Positions 17,096 to 26,589 of a stretch of 64,000 nucleotides of DNA are shown here, piece after piece. Positions within the stretch are counted from its first letter, which is position 1. Each line of letters begins with the position of its first letter. The notes below the pieces were generated by a model. It had not been told where the DNA came from, searched no databases, and worked only from the letters and a program-made list of their open reading frames with translations. Origin of the DNA: Propioniciclava tarda (GTDB lineage Bacteria; Actinomycetota; Actinomycetes; Propionibacteriales; Propionibacteriaceae); assembly GCF_900182665.1 (NCBI RefSeq), contig NZ_FXTL01000006.1, forward strand, positions 62,001 through 126,000. Direction: 5' to 3'. A program made the position numbers and the translations under genes.

Positions 17096-20000
17096 TCAGC
17101 GCACGGGCACCAACAGCGCCTCGGACGCACCAGCCGCGTTGTCGTAGGCGACGACCATCAGGCCGAGGGGCTTGGTGGCGGCCATCGCAGTCGGATCAAC
17201 GGGCAGCTTCATCGACAGGGACTTGTTGCGCTCCACCGTCGCGTACGTTCCGTCGCTGAGCAGCGCCTTCGCGAAGGGGTTGTACGTGGCCCATCCAGCC
17301 ATCTTGTCGACGGTGGCAGTGTCCTCGCCGCTGTAGCTCATGACCGTGTACTTGAACGTGCCATGAGCGCTCGTCAGCCCGAGATCGGACAGACCCACCG
17401 ACAACAGCACGGTGCTGCTGTCCGTCGGCGCCGTGGTGAACGCTGTGGCGTACAGCGACCCGTCACTCATGGTGTAGACGAACGTCGCCATCTTCCCGTT
17501 CGGATCACCCGTGGTGACCAAGCCGTAGTCAGCGGCGAAGACCACATAGTCGGGCGTCCCGTCGAGGTTCGTGTCGACCTGCACATCGAACTCGTGGACG
17601 GCGGCGTTGGAGTACCGCGTCCAGTTGTTGATGGCGAAGACGAGCAAGTCGTCAGCAGGGAACGCCTGCACGCCAGCGGCCCTCAGATCCATGCCGGCGC
17701 TGAGCGAGTTTGCGGGCAGATCACGTCCGTCGAGCAGACCCAGGGTGTAGAAGTCCAGGCCGGCCGGCAGCGCGCCGCCCTTGTTCGTGAAGGTCGCCGT
17801 CAGACCGTCGCGATCCTGCGGACGGCCGCCGAGCGACACCGCAGCCTTGGCTTCGGCGCGCGGCACCAGCAGGTAGGGCACGGCGAGCGTCGAGCCGTCG
17901 GACGCGGTGGCGACCACGGAGCCCGACACCTCGGCGAACTGGAAGCCGGGTCCTTCAGACGTGCTCAGCTTGGCCGGATCCACCGAGAGCTTGACGCGAA
18001 CGATCTCGCTCCGTCCGGGAGCGACCCGGACCGTCTGCGGCGTGACCATCACGGACGCGGCCACCGACTGCGGCGTGGCCGCGGACGACATCGTGTAGGT
18101 CACCGGCGTCGTCCCGTTGTTCTTGATCACGACGTTCTTGGTGGCCGAGTACTTGCTCGACAGCTCGGCCAAACCGAAGCTGACGGACGGCTCACGCAGG
18201 CGGACCCCCGTGCTGGTGGTGAACTGGTCGCCCAGGAGCACCGACCTCGTGGCGACTGACTGGGCGACATCGATCTGGCCTTGGCCACCGAGGGTGAGCC
18301 GGTAGCCCGCGATCTTCCCGGCGTCAGCCGTCGAAACGAGGGCTGCCGCGATGTCCTGGGAGCTCCAGCTGCGATGCGCCTGGACCGTCAGCGCCGCCGC
18401 TCCGGCGGTCTGCGGGGCGGCCATCGAGGTACCCGACAGGATCTCACTGCCGCTACCCGAGCCGACCAGGGCCGACATGATCGAGACGCCCGGCGCGGTG
18501 ACGCTGGGGCGCAGGCCCGAGTCGTAGGACCGGGGGCCGCCCGAGCTGAAGTCGGCCAGCGCCGTGTAGGCCGGGTTGGCGAGCCGGTTGGCCGCCAGCG
18601 TCAGGGTCTTTCCAGCGGCCGCGATGATGGCGGCGGCTTGGCTGGACTTGACGCCGATGAAGGGGATCGTCACCGGGTAGGCCTCACCCGTGTCGGGATC
18701 GCCGGCGATGGCACCTTCGTAGGGAGGGTAGACGTCGGTGGTGTTCAACATGAGCGCCGCCGCCGCGCCGGCCTTCTGCGCGTTCACGGCCTTCGCGACT
18801 CGCGCGCACGTGCCGCGCTTCGAGACCGCGATCTGGCCGCCATCGGCCACCACGCCGGCCTTCGTGTAGGCCGCGACCGAACAGCCGAGGGCCTCGTTTT
18901 CGCCCGTGGCCGGATCGTCGGTCAGCACCACGATCGTGAACGGTCCCGCAGGCAGCGGCGACGCGCCGTTGGCGTTGATCGCCTGCATGGGCGTCCCACC
19001 GGCGATGGTGATCAGGGCGCCCGGGAACTCCTTGGTGCTGTCCTGAGCAGCGACCGAGATCACGCCGGCGCCCGTGGACGGCGAGCCGACGAGGTACGGG
19101 TTGCCGCCGCTGTTGCCGGCGGACGCGATGACGACGACGCCGGCCCCGACCGCGTTGCTGGCGGCGACGGCGGAGGGGTCATCGGGCAGCCCGAACGGCG
19201 AGCCCAGCGACATGTTGATCACGTTGACGCCGTCTTGGACGGCGCGGTCGATGGCCAGGGTCGTGAGGTCGGTGGAGCCGAAGCAGCCGAAGACCCGGTA
19301 GGCGTAGATGTCCGCCTGGGGCGCAACACCCGGTCCGACCGACCAGGAGCGCTCGCTGGTGGCCGCGTTGTACGGACCGGCGTAGGCCGTCCCGTCGGCG
19401 TTGACGCCGCCGCCCGCGGCGGTCCCGGCGACGTGCGTGCCGTGACCGGCGTCCGAACAGTCGAGCGGGTTGACGTCCGGCGTCGCGGTCGTGGACCCCT
19501 TCTTGCCGCTCGCGTCGTAGCCGTCACCGGCGAGGTCGTAGCCGCCCTTGACGCGCGGAGCGTTGGGTCCGAACAGCGCCGGGTCAGCGGCCACGGTGTC
19601 CGCGGCGTTCGCGGCGGCGTAGGCGGCCGCGGTGCCCGGGCCACCGAAGTCGGCGTGGGTGTAGTCGATGCCCGTGTCGATGATGCCGATCTTCACTCCG
19701 GCGCCCGTGTAGCCCGTGCTCTGCCACACTCCCGGGACGCCAAGGTAGGGAACGCTCACCGCATTGTCGGGCGTGTGCTGAGCGATGGCGTGGACGGCGA
19801 CGACGCCGGCAACGGACGCGAGCGCCTCGACGTTCTTGCGGGTCACCGACACCTGGACGCCGTTGTAGGCCGACTGCATCTGGCCGGTGACCTTGCCGCC
19901 CTTGGCGGAGATGGCCGCGCGTGCGGCGTCCTGCTTGCTCTTCAGTCCGGAGCGGATCGAGGTCCGCTCGGAGTCGGACAGGACGCGCTCCGCCTTGGCC

Positions 20001-20206
20001 TCGACGACGGCAACGGGGTCGCCCTCCATCTCCAAGATCACGTTGACGCGGGTGTCGTCCGCGATCGACTTGGGCAGGACGCTGGCGTCCACCTTGGCTC
20101 GAACGGGGTTGACGCGTTGCGCGCCGCTGGTCGGGGCCGCCTGCGCGGCGGTCGGGACCGCCAGCGCAAGGACGCTGACCGCTATGAGTAGAGACTTGAT
20201 CCTCAC
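17096..20206 (-). CDS. Secreted subtilisin-like serine protease (S8) with inhibitor and PA domains
   Basis: 1036 aa. Start GTG at 20206 (VRIKSLLIAVSVLALAVP), giving a clean Sec signal with AQA cleavage near residue 23. An I9-type propeptide spans about 50-145. The catalytic triad motifs are IIDTGIDYTHADF (Asp near 177), GHGTHVAGTAAG and GTSMAAPQTAGAAAL. A protease-associated insert contains AALMLNTTD. The C-terminal 350 residues are beta-rich, Fn3-like. There is no sortase motif or C-terminal helix, so it is probably released or wall-associated. Convergent with the upstream lipoprotein gene and divergent from the SH3b lipoprotein. Confidence 0.93.
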   Translation of the reverse strand: MRIKSLLIAVSVLALAVPTAAQAAPTSGAQRVNPVRAKVDASVLPKSIADDTRVNVILEMEGDPVAVVEAKAERVLSDSERTSIRSGLKSKQDAARAAISAKGGKVTGQMQSAYNGVQVSVTRKNVEALASVAGVVAVHAIAQHTPDNAVSVPYLGVPGVWQSTGYTGAGVKIGIIDTGIDYTHADFGGPGTAAAYAAANAADTVAADPALFGPNAPRVKGGYDLAGDGYDASGKKGSTTATPDVNPLDCSDAGHGTHVAGTAAGGGVNADGTAYAGPYNAATSERSWSVGPGVAPQADIYAYRVFGCFGSTDLTTLAIDRAVQDGVNVINMSLGSPFGLPDDPSAVAASNAVGAGVVVIASAGNSGGNPYLVGSPSTGAGVISVAAQDSTKEFPGALITIAGGTPMQAINANGASPLPAGPFTIVVLTDDPATGENEALGCSVAAYTKAGVVADGGQIAVSKRGTCARVAKAVNAQKAGAAAALMLNTTDVYPPYEGAIAGDPDTGEAYPVTIPFIGVKSSQAAAIIAAAGKTLTLAANRLANPAYTALADFSSGGPRSYDSGLRPSVTAPGVSIMSALVGSGSGSEILSGTSMAAPQTAGAAALTVQAHRSWSSQDIAAALVSTADAGKIAGYRLTLGGQGQIDVAQSVATRSVLLGDQFTTSTGVRLREPSVSFGLAELSSKYSATKNVVIKNNGTTPVTYTMSSAATPQSVAASVMVTPQTVRVAPGRSEIVRVKLSVDPAKLSTSEGPGFQFAEVSGSVVATASDGSTLAVPYLLVPRAEAKAAVSLGGRPQDRDGLTATFTNKGGALPAGLDFYTLGLLDGRDLPANSLSAGMDLRAAGVQAFPADDLLVFAINNWTRYSNAAVHEFDVQVDTNLDGTPDYVVFAADYGLVTTGDPNGKMATFVYTMSDGSLYATAFTTAPTDSSTVLLSVGLSDLGLTSAHGTFKYTVMSYSGEDTATVDKMAGWATYNPFAKALLSDGTYATVERNKSLSMKLPVDPTAMAATKPLGLMVVAYDNAAGASEALLVPVR

Positions 20207-20417
20207 GAAGGGACCACCTTCCAGTGATGTCTGGCTCACGCCGCCTCAGCGCGGCTCCCAGCAGGCTAACCGTTGAGGACTCCAGTGCGATCAGTCGAAA
20301 GTACTGACTGTCGACCACGGCGGCGTCCGCGTTCGGCGCCGGGACGACCCAGGACGACACCCGCGTCTGATCACCGCCAATGCGGACGCCTACGCGCGAC
20401 CGGGTTTACCGTGAGGC

Positions 20418-21266
20418 ATGCGACGGCTAAGACTCCTGGCCTGGGCGGCGTCCGCGGCGCTGACCGCGGGCTGCGCCGTCCCGTCGTTGCTGTCGTCACC
20501 GTCGCCGTCCGCCGGGACGCCGACGCCCACCGCGACGCCCACGACTTTCACCGTGACCGTGGCCAGCGGAACGGCCACGTTGAAGGTGCGACACATCCCC
20601 GCGACGACGGGCAACGAGCTCGGCCAGATTCCGCCGGGCGCCTCGGTGATCGTCGACTGTCGCGCCAAGGGGACGCTCGTCTCCGGCACGCAGGGTTCTA
20701 CGGCCACCTGGGACTACCTCACCTACAACGGCGCCGCCGGCTACATCGCCGCGGCGTTCGTCGAGGGCGGCGACGCGGCCCGGATCCCGGCCTGCCCCTA
20801 CTCGGCGACCGCCGCCCCCACTCCCCTGCCTCTTCCGGCGGGGACGCCGTCGGCGGCCGATGTCGGCGCGATCGCGGCCGCGATCGCCAGCAGCCAACTC
20901 GGCGTGGCCGAGACCCCGACCAACTGCAACCCCTACTCGAAGGTCTGCGAGGCCTGGTGTGGCCACTTCGCGACTTGGGTGTGGCAGCAGGCGGGCGTGA
21001 AGATCCCCGATTACGGCTTCACGGGCGACATCTACGCGTGGGGAAAGAAGAAGGGCAAGGCACACCCGGGCACGGCCGGGGTGGGTGTCGGCGACGTGGT
21101 GCTCTACGGGACAGGTCCCGGCTCGGTGAAGAGCTCCACCCACGTCGACATCGTGGTGGCGGTGTTCCCGGACCACCTCCGCGTCATCGGAGGCAACGTC
21201 GACGACCGCGTCACCGAGCGCAACGTCCCGCTCACGGGCATCTACGGCTGGGTGGGTATCAGGTAG
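20418..21266 (+). CDS. Lipoprotein with SH3b-like and CHAP/NlpC-like domains
   Basis: 282 aa. Lipobox LTAGC at residues 15-19. A Thr/Pro linker is followed by an SH3-like region (about 45-120; VRHIPATTGNELGQI). The C-terminal cysteine-peptidase-like domain (about 150-282) has CEAWCGHFATWVW, giving the catalytic Cys, and STHVDIVVAV, giving the His. Probably cuts or binds cell-wall peptides. The CHAP assignment is by motif order only. Confidence 0.8.
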   Translation: MRRLRLLAWAASAALTAGCAVPSLLSSPSPSAGTPTPTATPTTFTVTVASGTATLKVRHIPATTGNELGQIPPGASVIVDCRAKGTLVSGTQGSTATWDYLTYNGAAGYIAAAFVEGGDAARIPACPYSATAAPTPLPLPAGTPSAADVGAIAAAIASSQLGVAETPTNCNPYSKVCEAWCGHFATWVWQQAGVKIPDYGFTGDIYAWGKKKGKAHPGTAGVGVGDVVLYGTGPGSVKSSTHVDIVVAVFPDHLRVIGGNVDDRVTERNVPLTGIYGWVGIR

Positions 21267-21433
21267 GTGAGTCCGCCACGGCCGGACGGATGCGTCGGCG
21301 CCCGCGACTCATGCGGGTGGAGGAGCGGGGATCTGGCGCGCAGAGCCCCAAACGCGGTCGCTCGACCCGCATTTGTCTCGGTTCTCGTTCGTGGACGAAC
21401 GGGTGAATGGTTAGCCCAGGGTGGCCAGGTGCT

Positions 21434-22672
21434 TCAGCGACCGGACGCCGCCCCGGCGAAGCTGACCATGCCGGGCAGCAGCGGCACCAAGGTCGCCTGG
21501 TAGGCGTGGTAGAGGTCGGGCTTGCCCCACCACACCAGCTCGGACGGCTCGTTGGTCGGGCTCAGCTCGTGGATCCAGCCGCCGCGCTCGTGATCGACGA
21601 GGTGCTCAAGGGCATAGGCCCAGTATTCGTCGTAGTCAGCGCGGTATTTCTCGTCGCCGGACGCCTCGTACAGCGCCCAGGCTGCCGCGATCGCCTCGCA
21701 GCAGACCCAGTGCAGGCGCTCCCGGACGACGGGGGCGTCCGAGAAGTTGGTGGTGTAGACGAACCCGGCGGCGCCGTCGACCGACCAGCCGCGGGTCTTG
21801 GACGCCTCGTAGAGTGACGCGGCGTCGTCCAGCATCCAGGCGGGCGGCTCCTCGCCGCGGGCCAGCAGCGCGTTGCGGGCGTTCAGCGTCAGCCGGGACC
21901 ACTCCAGGAGGTGCCCGATCGTGACCCCGTAGGGACGGAAGGGGTGCGCGGGCTCGTCGATGTTGTAGTCGAGCTCGACGTTCCAGGACGCGTCGAAGTG
22001 CTCCGGGAGGCGCCAGTCGGCGTCCCGGGCGAAGCCGTGGATGACCCGCTCGATGATGCCCACCGCGCGGTCGGTGAGCGCGGCGTCGCCGAGCACCTCG
22101 CCGGCGGCCAGGTATGCCTCGACCGTGTGCATGTTCGCGTTCACGCCGCGGTAGCCCTCGCACGTCGTCCAGGCGCGGTCGTACTGCTCGCGCGCCAGGC
22201 CGGCGTCCGGGTCGAAGAAGTAGCGGTCGAAGACGGCGAGGGCCTCATCCAACAGGTGGCGACCGCCGGGATGACCTGCCTTCGTCAGGGACGCCGCCGC
22301 CAAGATCACGAACGCGTGCGCGTACGCCACCTTGGTCGTGTCGGTCGCCTCGTAGATGCCGACGCCACCGACGGCCGGCAGCCAGCCGCCATGGTCGGCG
22401 TCCCGCAGGCGTCGGACGAGGCCGTCGTAGCCGACGTCCAGCAGCGGACGCAGGCTCTCGTCGCCACGCAGGACGCCGAGCGCGGCCACGTGGGTCATGC
22501 GGCTGTGGATCCAGGTCTCCACGGGACGCTCCGCCACCACGTGGTTGTCGGGATCCAGCCAGCCGAAGCCGCCGTCCGGGTGGACGGCGTTACGGGCGAG
22601 GGCGACCAGGGATGCGGCGTGGGCGTCCAGACGAGCAGCCTCGGGCTGACCAGGGCTAACGGGATGCGACAT
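21434..22672 (-). CDS. AGE-family (N-acylglucosamine 2-epimerase / mannose isomerase-like) enzyme
   Basis: 412 aa alpha6/alpha6-barrel sugar epimerase/isomerase. Visible signatures: WIHSRMTHVAALGVL, YAHAFVILAAASLTKAG, FDASWNVELDYNIDEP, GVTIGHLLEWSRL, and WWGKPDLYHAYQA near the C-terminus, with conserved Arg/His/Glu positions. Substrate (mannose/fructose or an N-acyl sugar) cannot be settled from sequence. Monocistronic. Confidence 0.88.
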   Translation of the reverse strand: MSHPVSPGQPEAARLDAHAASLVALARNAVHPDGGFGWLDPDNHVVAERPVETWIHSRMTHVAALGVLRGDESLRPLLDVGYDGLVRRLRDADHGGWLPAVGGVGIYEATDTTKVAYAHAFVILAAASLTKAGHPGGRHLLDEALAVFDRYFFDPDAGLAREQYDRAWTTCEGYRGVNANMHTVEAYLAAGEVLGDAALTDRAVGIIERVIHGFARDADWRLPEHFDASWNVELDYNIDEPAHPFRPYGVTIGHLLEWSRLTLNARNALLARGEEPPAWMLDDAASLYEASKTRGWSVDGAAGFVYTTNFSDAPVVRERLHWVCCEAIAAAWALYEASGDEKYRADYDEYWAYALEHLVDHERGGWIHELSPTNEPSELVWWGKPDLYHAYQATLVPLLPGMVSFAGAASGR

Positions 22673-22765
22673 GAGGCTCCTATCTCACGCGAGGACGGCG
22701 GACAGACATGATCCGACATCGTGGCCCGGGTCACCCACTCATGCACTCGGTCGGGCTTACTGCGC

Positions 22766-23220
22766 CTAGCTCGACGCCGGACGCCTCCGCCGCCAGCCGA
22801 GCCAGACCCACAGCACCGCGAAGCCGGACGCCGGCGTGACGCCGACCCAGCCGAGGTCGAGGCCCGCGACGGCGTCCAACCAACTCGGACCCCCGACCCG
22901 CTCCACGAGGATGCCGACCAAATCGACCAGGCCGATCCCGAGCGCGACGGCGACGGAGATGGACGCGACCACGAGGTTGTCGTTGAGCTTGCGCAGCGGG
23001 TCGTCCAGCGCCCAGCCGTAGGCCCGGCTCATGATGACGCCGTCGAGGGTGTCGAACAGGCTCATGCCGGCCGCGAAGACGATCGGCAGCGCCAGGACGC
23101 CGTACCAGGGCAGCGCGCTCGGACGACCTCGCGCAGCGCCACCAGATTGACGATCCCGATGGCGCACAGGAACAGTCCGGACGCCGCCGGCCGAGCCGCG
23201 GGCCTCGTGGCTGTGTGCAC
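22766..23220 (-). pseudogene. Remnant of a HoxN/NixA-type nickel/cobalt transporter
   Basis: The C-terminal third of the family is clear (LPIVFAAGMSLFDTLDGVI, AYGWALDDPLRKL, then helices). An N-terminal piece SGLFLCAIGIVNLVALRE lies in a different frame from GTG 23220. A frameshift near 23113-23125 separates them. The metal-binding H-x4-DH region and first helices are missing altogether. Truncated plus frameshifted, so non-functional. Confidence 0.75.
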
Positions 23221-23358
23221 CCGGGCATCGTACGGGCCCCGCTGTCGGCCGACCGTCATACACCACAAGTGCACTTGGTGCGCTTCTGCCGCTTCCGCCA
23301 CGAATCTCTCGACGTCGTCATACGATCGACGTGGCTATCAACGGAGAGGTCAACAGAC

Positions 23359-26300
23359 GTGTACAAAATCGTTCGGCGTGAGCAGTTCTCGGACACGAAT
23401 TTCCTGTGGGAGGTCGAGGCGCCCGACGTCGCGACGTCCGCGGAACCGGGGCAGTTCATCATGGTCCGCCTTCATGAGGGCTCCGAGCGTGTGCCCCTGA
23501 CCGTCGCCGACTTCGATCGCGAACGCGGCACCATCACCCTGGTCGTCCAGGCGCTGGGCAAGACCACCCAGGAGATGCGCGATAAGTACCGCGAGGGCGA
23601 GTACTTCACCGACTTCGTGGGCCCGATGGGTCTGCCGACGCACATTCGCAACGAGGGCCACGTCGTGCTCGTCGGTGGCGGCCTGGGCGTCGCGCCGGTG
23701 TTCCCGCAGCTGCGCGCCTACAAGCAGGCCGGCTGCAAGGTCACGGGCATCATCGGCTTCCGCAACAAGGATTTGATCTTCTGGGAGGACCGTTTCAAGG
23801 AGTTCTGCGACGAGCTCATCGTCTGCACCGACGACGGCTCCTATGGGCGTCCGGGGTTCGTGACCCAGGCGCTGCGCGAGGTCGTCGAGACCGAGAAGCC
23901 GGACCTCGTCGTCGCGATCGGCCCGATGCCGATGATGCGGGCGTGCGTCGAGACGACGCGTCCGTACGGCACGAAGACGATGGTCAGCCTGAACTCGATC
24001 ATGGTCGACGGCACCGGCATGTGCGGCTCGTGCCGCGTCACCGTGGACGGCGTCGTGAAGTTCGCCTGCGTGGACGGCCCCGACTTCGACGGGCACGCCG
24101 TCGACTTCAAGGAGCTGATGGTGCGCCAGGCGCGCTTCAAGAACCTCGAGGTCAAGGCCGCCGAGGCCTACGACCACGTCTGCAAGGTCGAGCAGGAGCT
24201 GATCGGCGACGGCAAGCGCAACTACAAGAGCGCGATGAAGGTCTCGCCCGAGCAGACGCCGATGCCCGAGGCCGATCCGCACATCCGCGCCACCAACTTC
24301 TCCGAGGTCAACCTCGGCTACGGCATGAAGGAGGCCTTCGAGGAGGCTGAGCGCTGCATCCAGTGCTCGAACCCGAAGTGCGTCGCCGGCTGCCCGGTGT
24401 CGATCGACATCCCGGGGTTCATCCGCAAGGTGCTCGTCCGCGATCTCAACGGCGCGCTCGAGGTCATCAACGAGTCGAACCTGTTCCCCAGCATCTGCGG
24501 ACGCGTGTGCCCGCAGGAGTCCCAGTGCGAGGCCCAGTGCATCGTCCGCAACGAGAAGCGGGGTCGTGAGGCCGTCGGTATCGGACGCCTCGAGCGGTTC
24601 GTCGGCGACAACGCGGTTCCGCGGCGCAACACTCCCCCGGTGGTGGACGAGCCCCTGGGCCGCGTCGCGATCGTCGGCTCGGGCCCGTCGGGCCTAGCCG
24701 CTGCGGCCGACCTGGCCAAGGCCGGCGCCGAGGTGGTCGTCTACGAGGCGCTGCACGTCGTGGGCGGCGTCCTGCAGTACGGCATCCCGAGCTTCCGCCT
24801 GCCGCGCGAGATCATCACGCGCGAGGTCCAGGGACTGCGCGACCTCGGCGTCCAGTTCGACACCAACAAAATCGTCGGCAAGACGTTCACGATCGACAAG
24901 CTCATGCAGGATCGCGGCTTCGACGCCGTCTACGTCGCCACGGGCGCCGGTGCGCCGTCGTTCCTCGGCATCCCGGGCGAGCACGCCGGCCAGGTGCTGA
25001 GCGCCAACGAGTTCCTGACCCGCATCAACCTCATGGGCGGCAACAAGTTCCCCTACCTCGACACCCCGGTGAGCCAGAGCCAGTCGGTCATCGTCATCGG
25101 CGCCGGTAACACCGCCATGGACTGCCTCCGCGTCGCCAAGCGCGTCGGCGTCCCGAAGGTGACGTGCGTGTACCGCCGCTCTGAGGCGGAGGCGCCCGCC
25201 CGCATCGAGGAGCTGCGGCACGCCAAGGAGGAGGGCATCGAGTTCCGCTTCCTGCACGCGCCGGTCGAGATCCGCCTGGACGACGAGGGCAACGTCACGG
25301 CCATGAAGACCGAGGTCTGCGAGCTCGGTGAGCCCGATGACAAGGGACGCCGCCGCCCGGTCGGCACCGGCGTCTTCGAGGACATCGAGTGCGACACCGT
25401 GATCTACGCGTTGGGCACCAACGCGAACCCGATCATCGCCCAGTCGACCCCGGACCTGGCCCTCAACAAGTGGGGCTACATCATCGCCGACGACGACACG
25501 CAGGCCACGAACAAGCCCGGCGTCTTTGCCGGCGGAGACATCGTCACCGGCGGCGCGACGGTCATTTTGGCCATGGGCTCCGGACGCCGTGCCGCCAAGT
25601 CCATCGGCGCCTTCTTGGCGTCCGGCAAGTCCCTCGAGGGCCGCACCTGGCCGGTGACGTCGGAGATGGCGGACGCCTTCGTCCCGCCGACCGCGCCGCA
25701 GGTTCCCGCGTCGCCCGAGGTGATGGACGCCGTGACCGCGGCGCTGGGATCGGACGCCGACGCGAAGGCCGCCGCGGCGGCCGGTTCCGTCGGCGCCGTC
25801 GAGGCGCCCAAGCCGGAGATCGGCGCCACCCCCGAGGAGACGCCGCTGCCGGCGGCGTCCATGATCGAAGCCCAACCGACCGCAACCGCGACCGACCAGG
25901 AGGAAAGCGTGACCATCTGCCCCCGCTGTCACCGTCCGATCGAGGGTTCCGAGCAGTACATCTGCTGCGCCGGCGACACCCTGCAGTGGAAGTGCACCCA
26001 GTGCGGCAAGGTGAGCGAAGGCTTTGCCTTCCCTTACGGCCAGTGCCCGATGTGCCAGGGCAAGCTCGTGCGGGACGCCGGCGCGGGCCCGGTGGACGAG
26101 TCCAACGAGCGGGCGATGGAGGCGATCCGGACCGCGTTCGAGATCGAACTGGGCGGCGGCGCGTACTACCGCAAGGCCGCGACGGAGGCGTCCGACCCGG
26201 CGTTGAAGGACCTCTTCCAGCGCATGTCCGAGATGGAGGACGAGCACCTCGACACCCTGACCCGTCGCTACCACGCGGAGGTTCCGGCGCCGAGCCCCGA

Positions 26301-26553
26301 CTTCGAGACCAAGCGCGCGGCGATCTTCGCCGGCCTGGAGCACCAGCCGGACGACCCCGCGAACCTGCTCAAGCTCGCCATCGGCTTCGAGAAGCGCGCG
26401 GTGGCGTTCTTCGAGGGCCACGTGGCCGAATGCCCCGAGGGCTCGGTCGAGCGCGAGCTCTACGAAGAGCTGGCCGCCGAGGAGCGCGAGCACGTCGACA
26501 TGCTGACCGACGAGCTCAACCGCTTCCTGGTCGGCAAGGGCGGCGTCCTGTAG
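23359..26553 (+). CDS. Fusion of FNR-like reductase, GltD-like iron-sulfur flavoprotein and rubrerythrin
   Basis: 1064 aa from GTG 23359 behind GGAGAGGT. Residues 1-280 resemble PyrK/NfnA/SudB: flavin motif RVPLTVADF, GGGLGVAPVFPQL, and a Cys cluster GTGMCGSC..C. Residues about 290-775 resemble GltD/NfnB/SudA: CIQCSNPKCVAGCPV and CGRVCPQESQCEAQC iron-sulfur motifs, FAD fold AIVGSGPSGLAAAADL, NAD region VIGAGNTAMDCLR. An Ala/Pro linker leads to a C-terminal rubredoxin-like set of CxxC pairs (851-900) and a diiron rubrerythrin with EDEH and EEREH. An internal GTG with its own SD sits at codon 851. Likely NAD(P)H-dependent electron transfer linked to peroxide detoxification; the link is inferred from fusion. 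Confidence 0.88.
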   Translation: MYKIVRREQFSDTNFLWEVEAPDVATSAEPGQFIMVRLHEGSERVPLTVADFDRERGTITLVVQALGKTTQEMRDKYREGEYFTDFVGPMGLPTHIRNEGHVVLVGGGLGVAPVFPQLRAYKQAGCKVTGIIGFRNKDLIFWEDRFKEFCDELIVCTDDGSYGRPGFVTQALREVVETEKPDLVVAIGPMPMMRACVETTRPYGTKTMVSLNSIMVDGTGMCGSCRVTVDGVVKFACVDGPDFDGHAVDFKELMVRQARFKNLEVKAAEAYDHVCKVEQELIGDGKRNYKSAMKVSPEQTPMPEADPHIRATNFSEVNLGYGMKEAFEEAERCIQCSNPKCVAGCPVSIDIPGFIRKVLVRDLNGALEVINESNLFPSICGRVCPQESQCEAQCIVRNEKRGREAVGIGRLERFVGDNAVPRRNTPPVVDEPLGRVAIVGSGPSGLAAAADLAKAGAEVVVYEALHVVGGVLQYGIPSFRLPREIITREVQGLRDLGVQFDTNKIVGKTFTIDKLMQDRGFDAVYVATGAGAPSFLGIPGEHAGQVLSANEFLTRINLMGGNKFPYLDTPVSQSQSVIVIGAGNTAMDCLRVAKRVGVPKVTCVYRRSEAEAPARIEELRHAKEEGIEFRFLHAPVEIRLDDEGNVTAMKTEVCELGEPDDKGRRRPVGTGVFEDIECDTVIYALGTNANPIIAQSTPDLALNKWGYIIADDDTQATNKPGVFAGGDIVTGGATVILAMGSGRRAAKSIGAFLASGKSLEGRTWPVTSEMADAFVPPTAPQVPASPEVMDAVTAALGSDADAKAAAAAGSVGAVEAPKPEIGATPEETPLPAASMIEAQPTATATDQEESVTICPRCHRPIEGSEQYICCAGDTLQWKCTQCGKVSEGFAFPYGQCPMCQGKLVRDAGAGPVDESNERAMEAIRTAFEIELGGGAYYRKAATEASDPALKDLFQRMSEMEDEHLDTLTRRYHAEVPAPSPDFETKRAAIFAGLEHQPDDPANLLKLAIGFEKRAVAFFEGHVAECPEGSVERELYEELAAEEREHVDMLTDELNRFLVGKGGVL
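25898..25911 (+). promoter_or_regulatory. Internal Shine-Dalgarno and GTG start for a free rubrerythrin form
   Basis: AGGAGG (25898-25903), 5-nt spacer AAAGC, GTG (25909-25911), in frame with the upstream fusion. The encoded product (VTICPRCHRPIEGSEQ...) begins exactly at the rubredoxin-like domain and would be 214 aa. Confidence 0.6.
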
Positions 26554-26589
26554 GTTCGGCGCCCGAGCGAGGTCGGTGGGGGGCTGAAC

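Noticed and set aside
17090-20191. Long plus-strand frames opposite the subtilisin gene
   Set aside because: Arg/Gly/Val-rich shadow translation with no motif, while the minus strand has signal peptide and full S8 triad.
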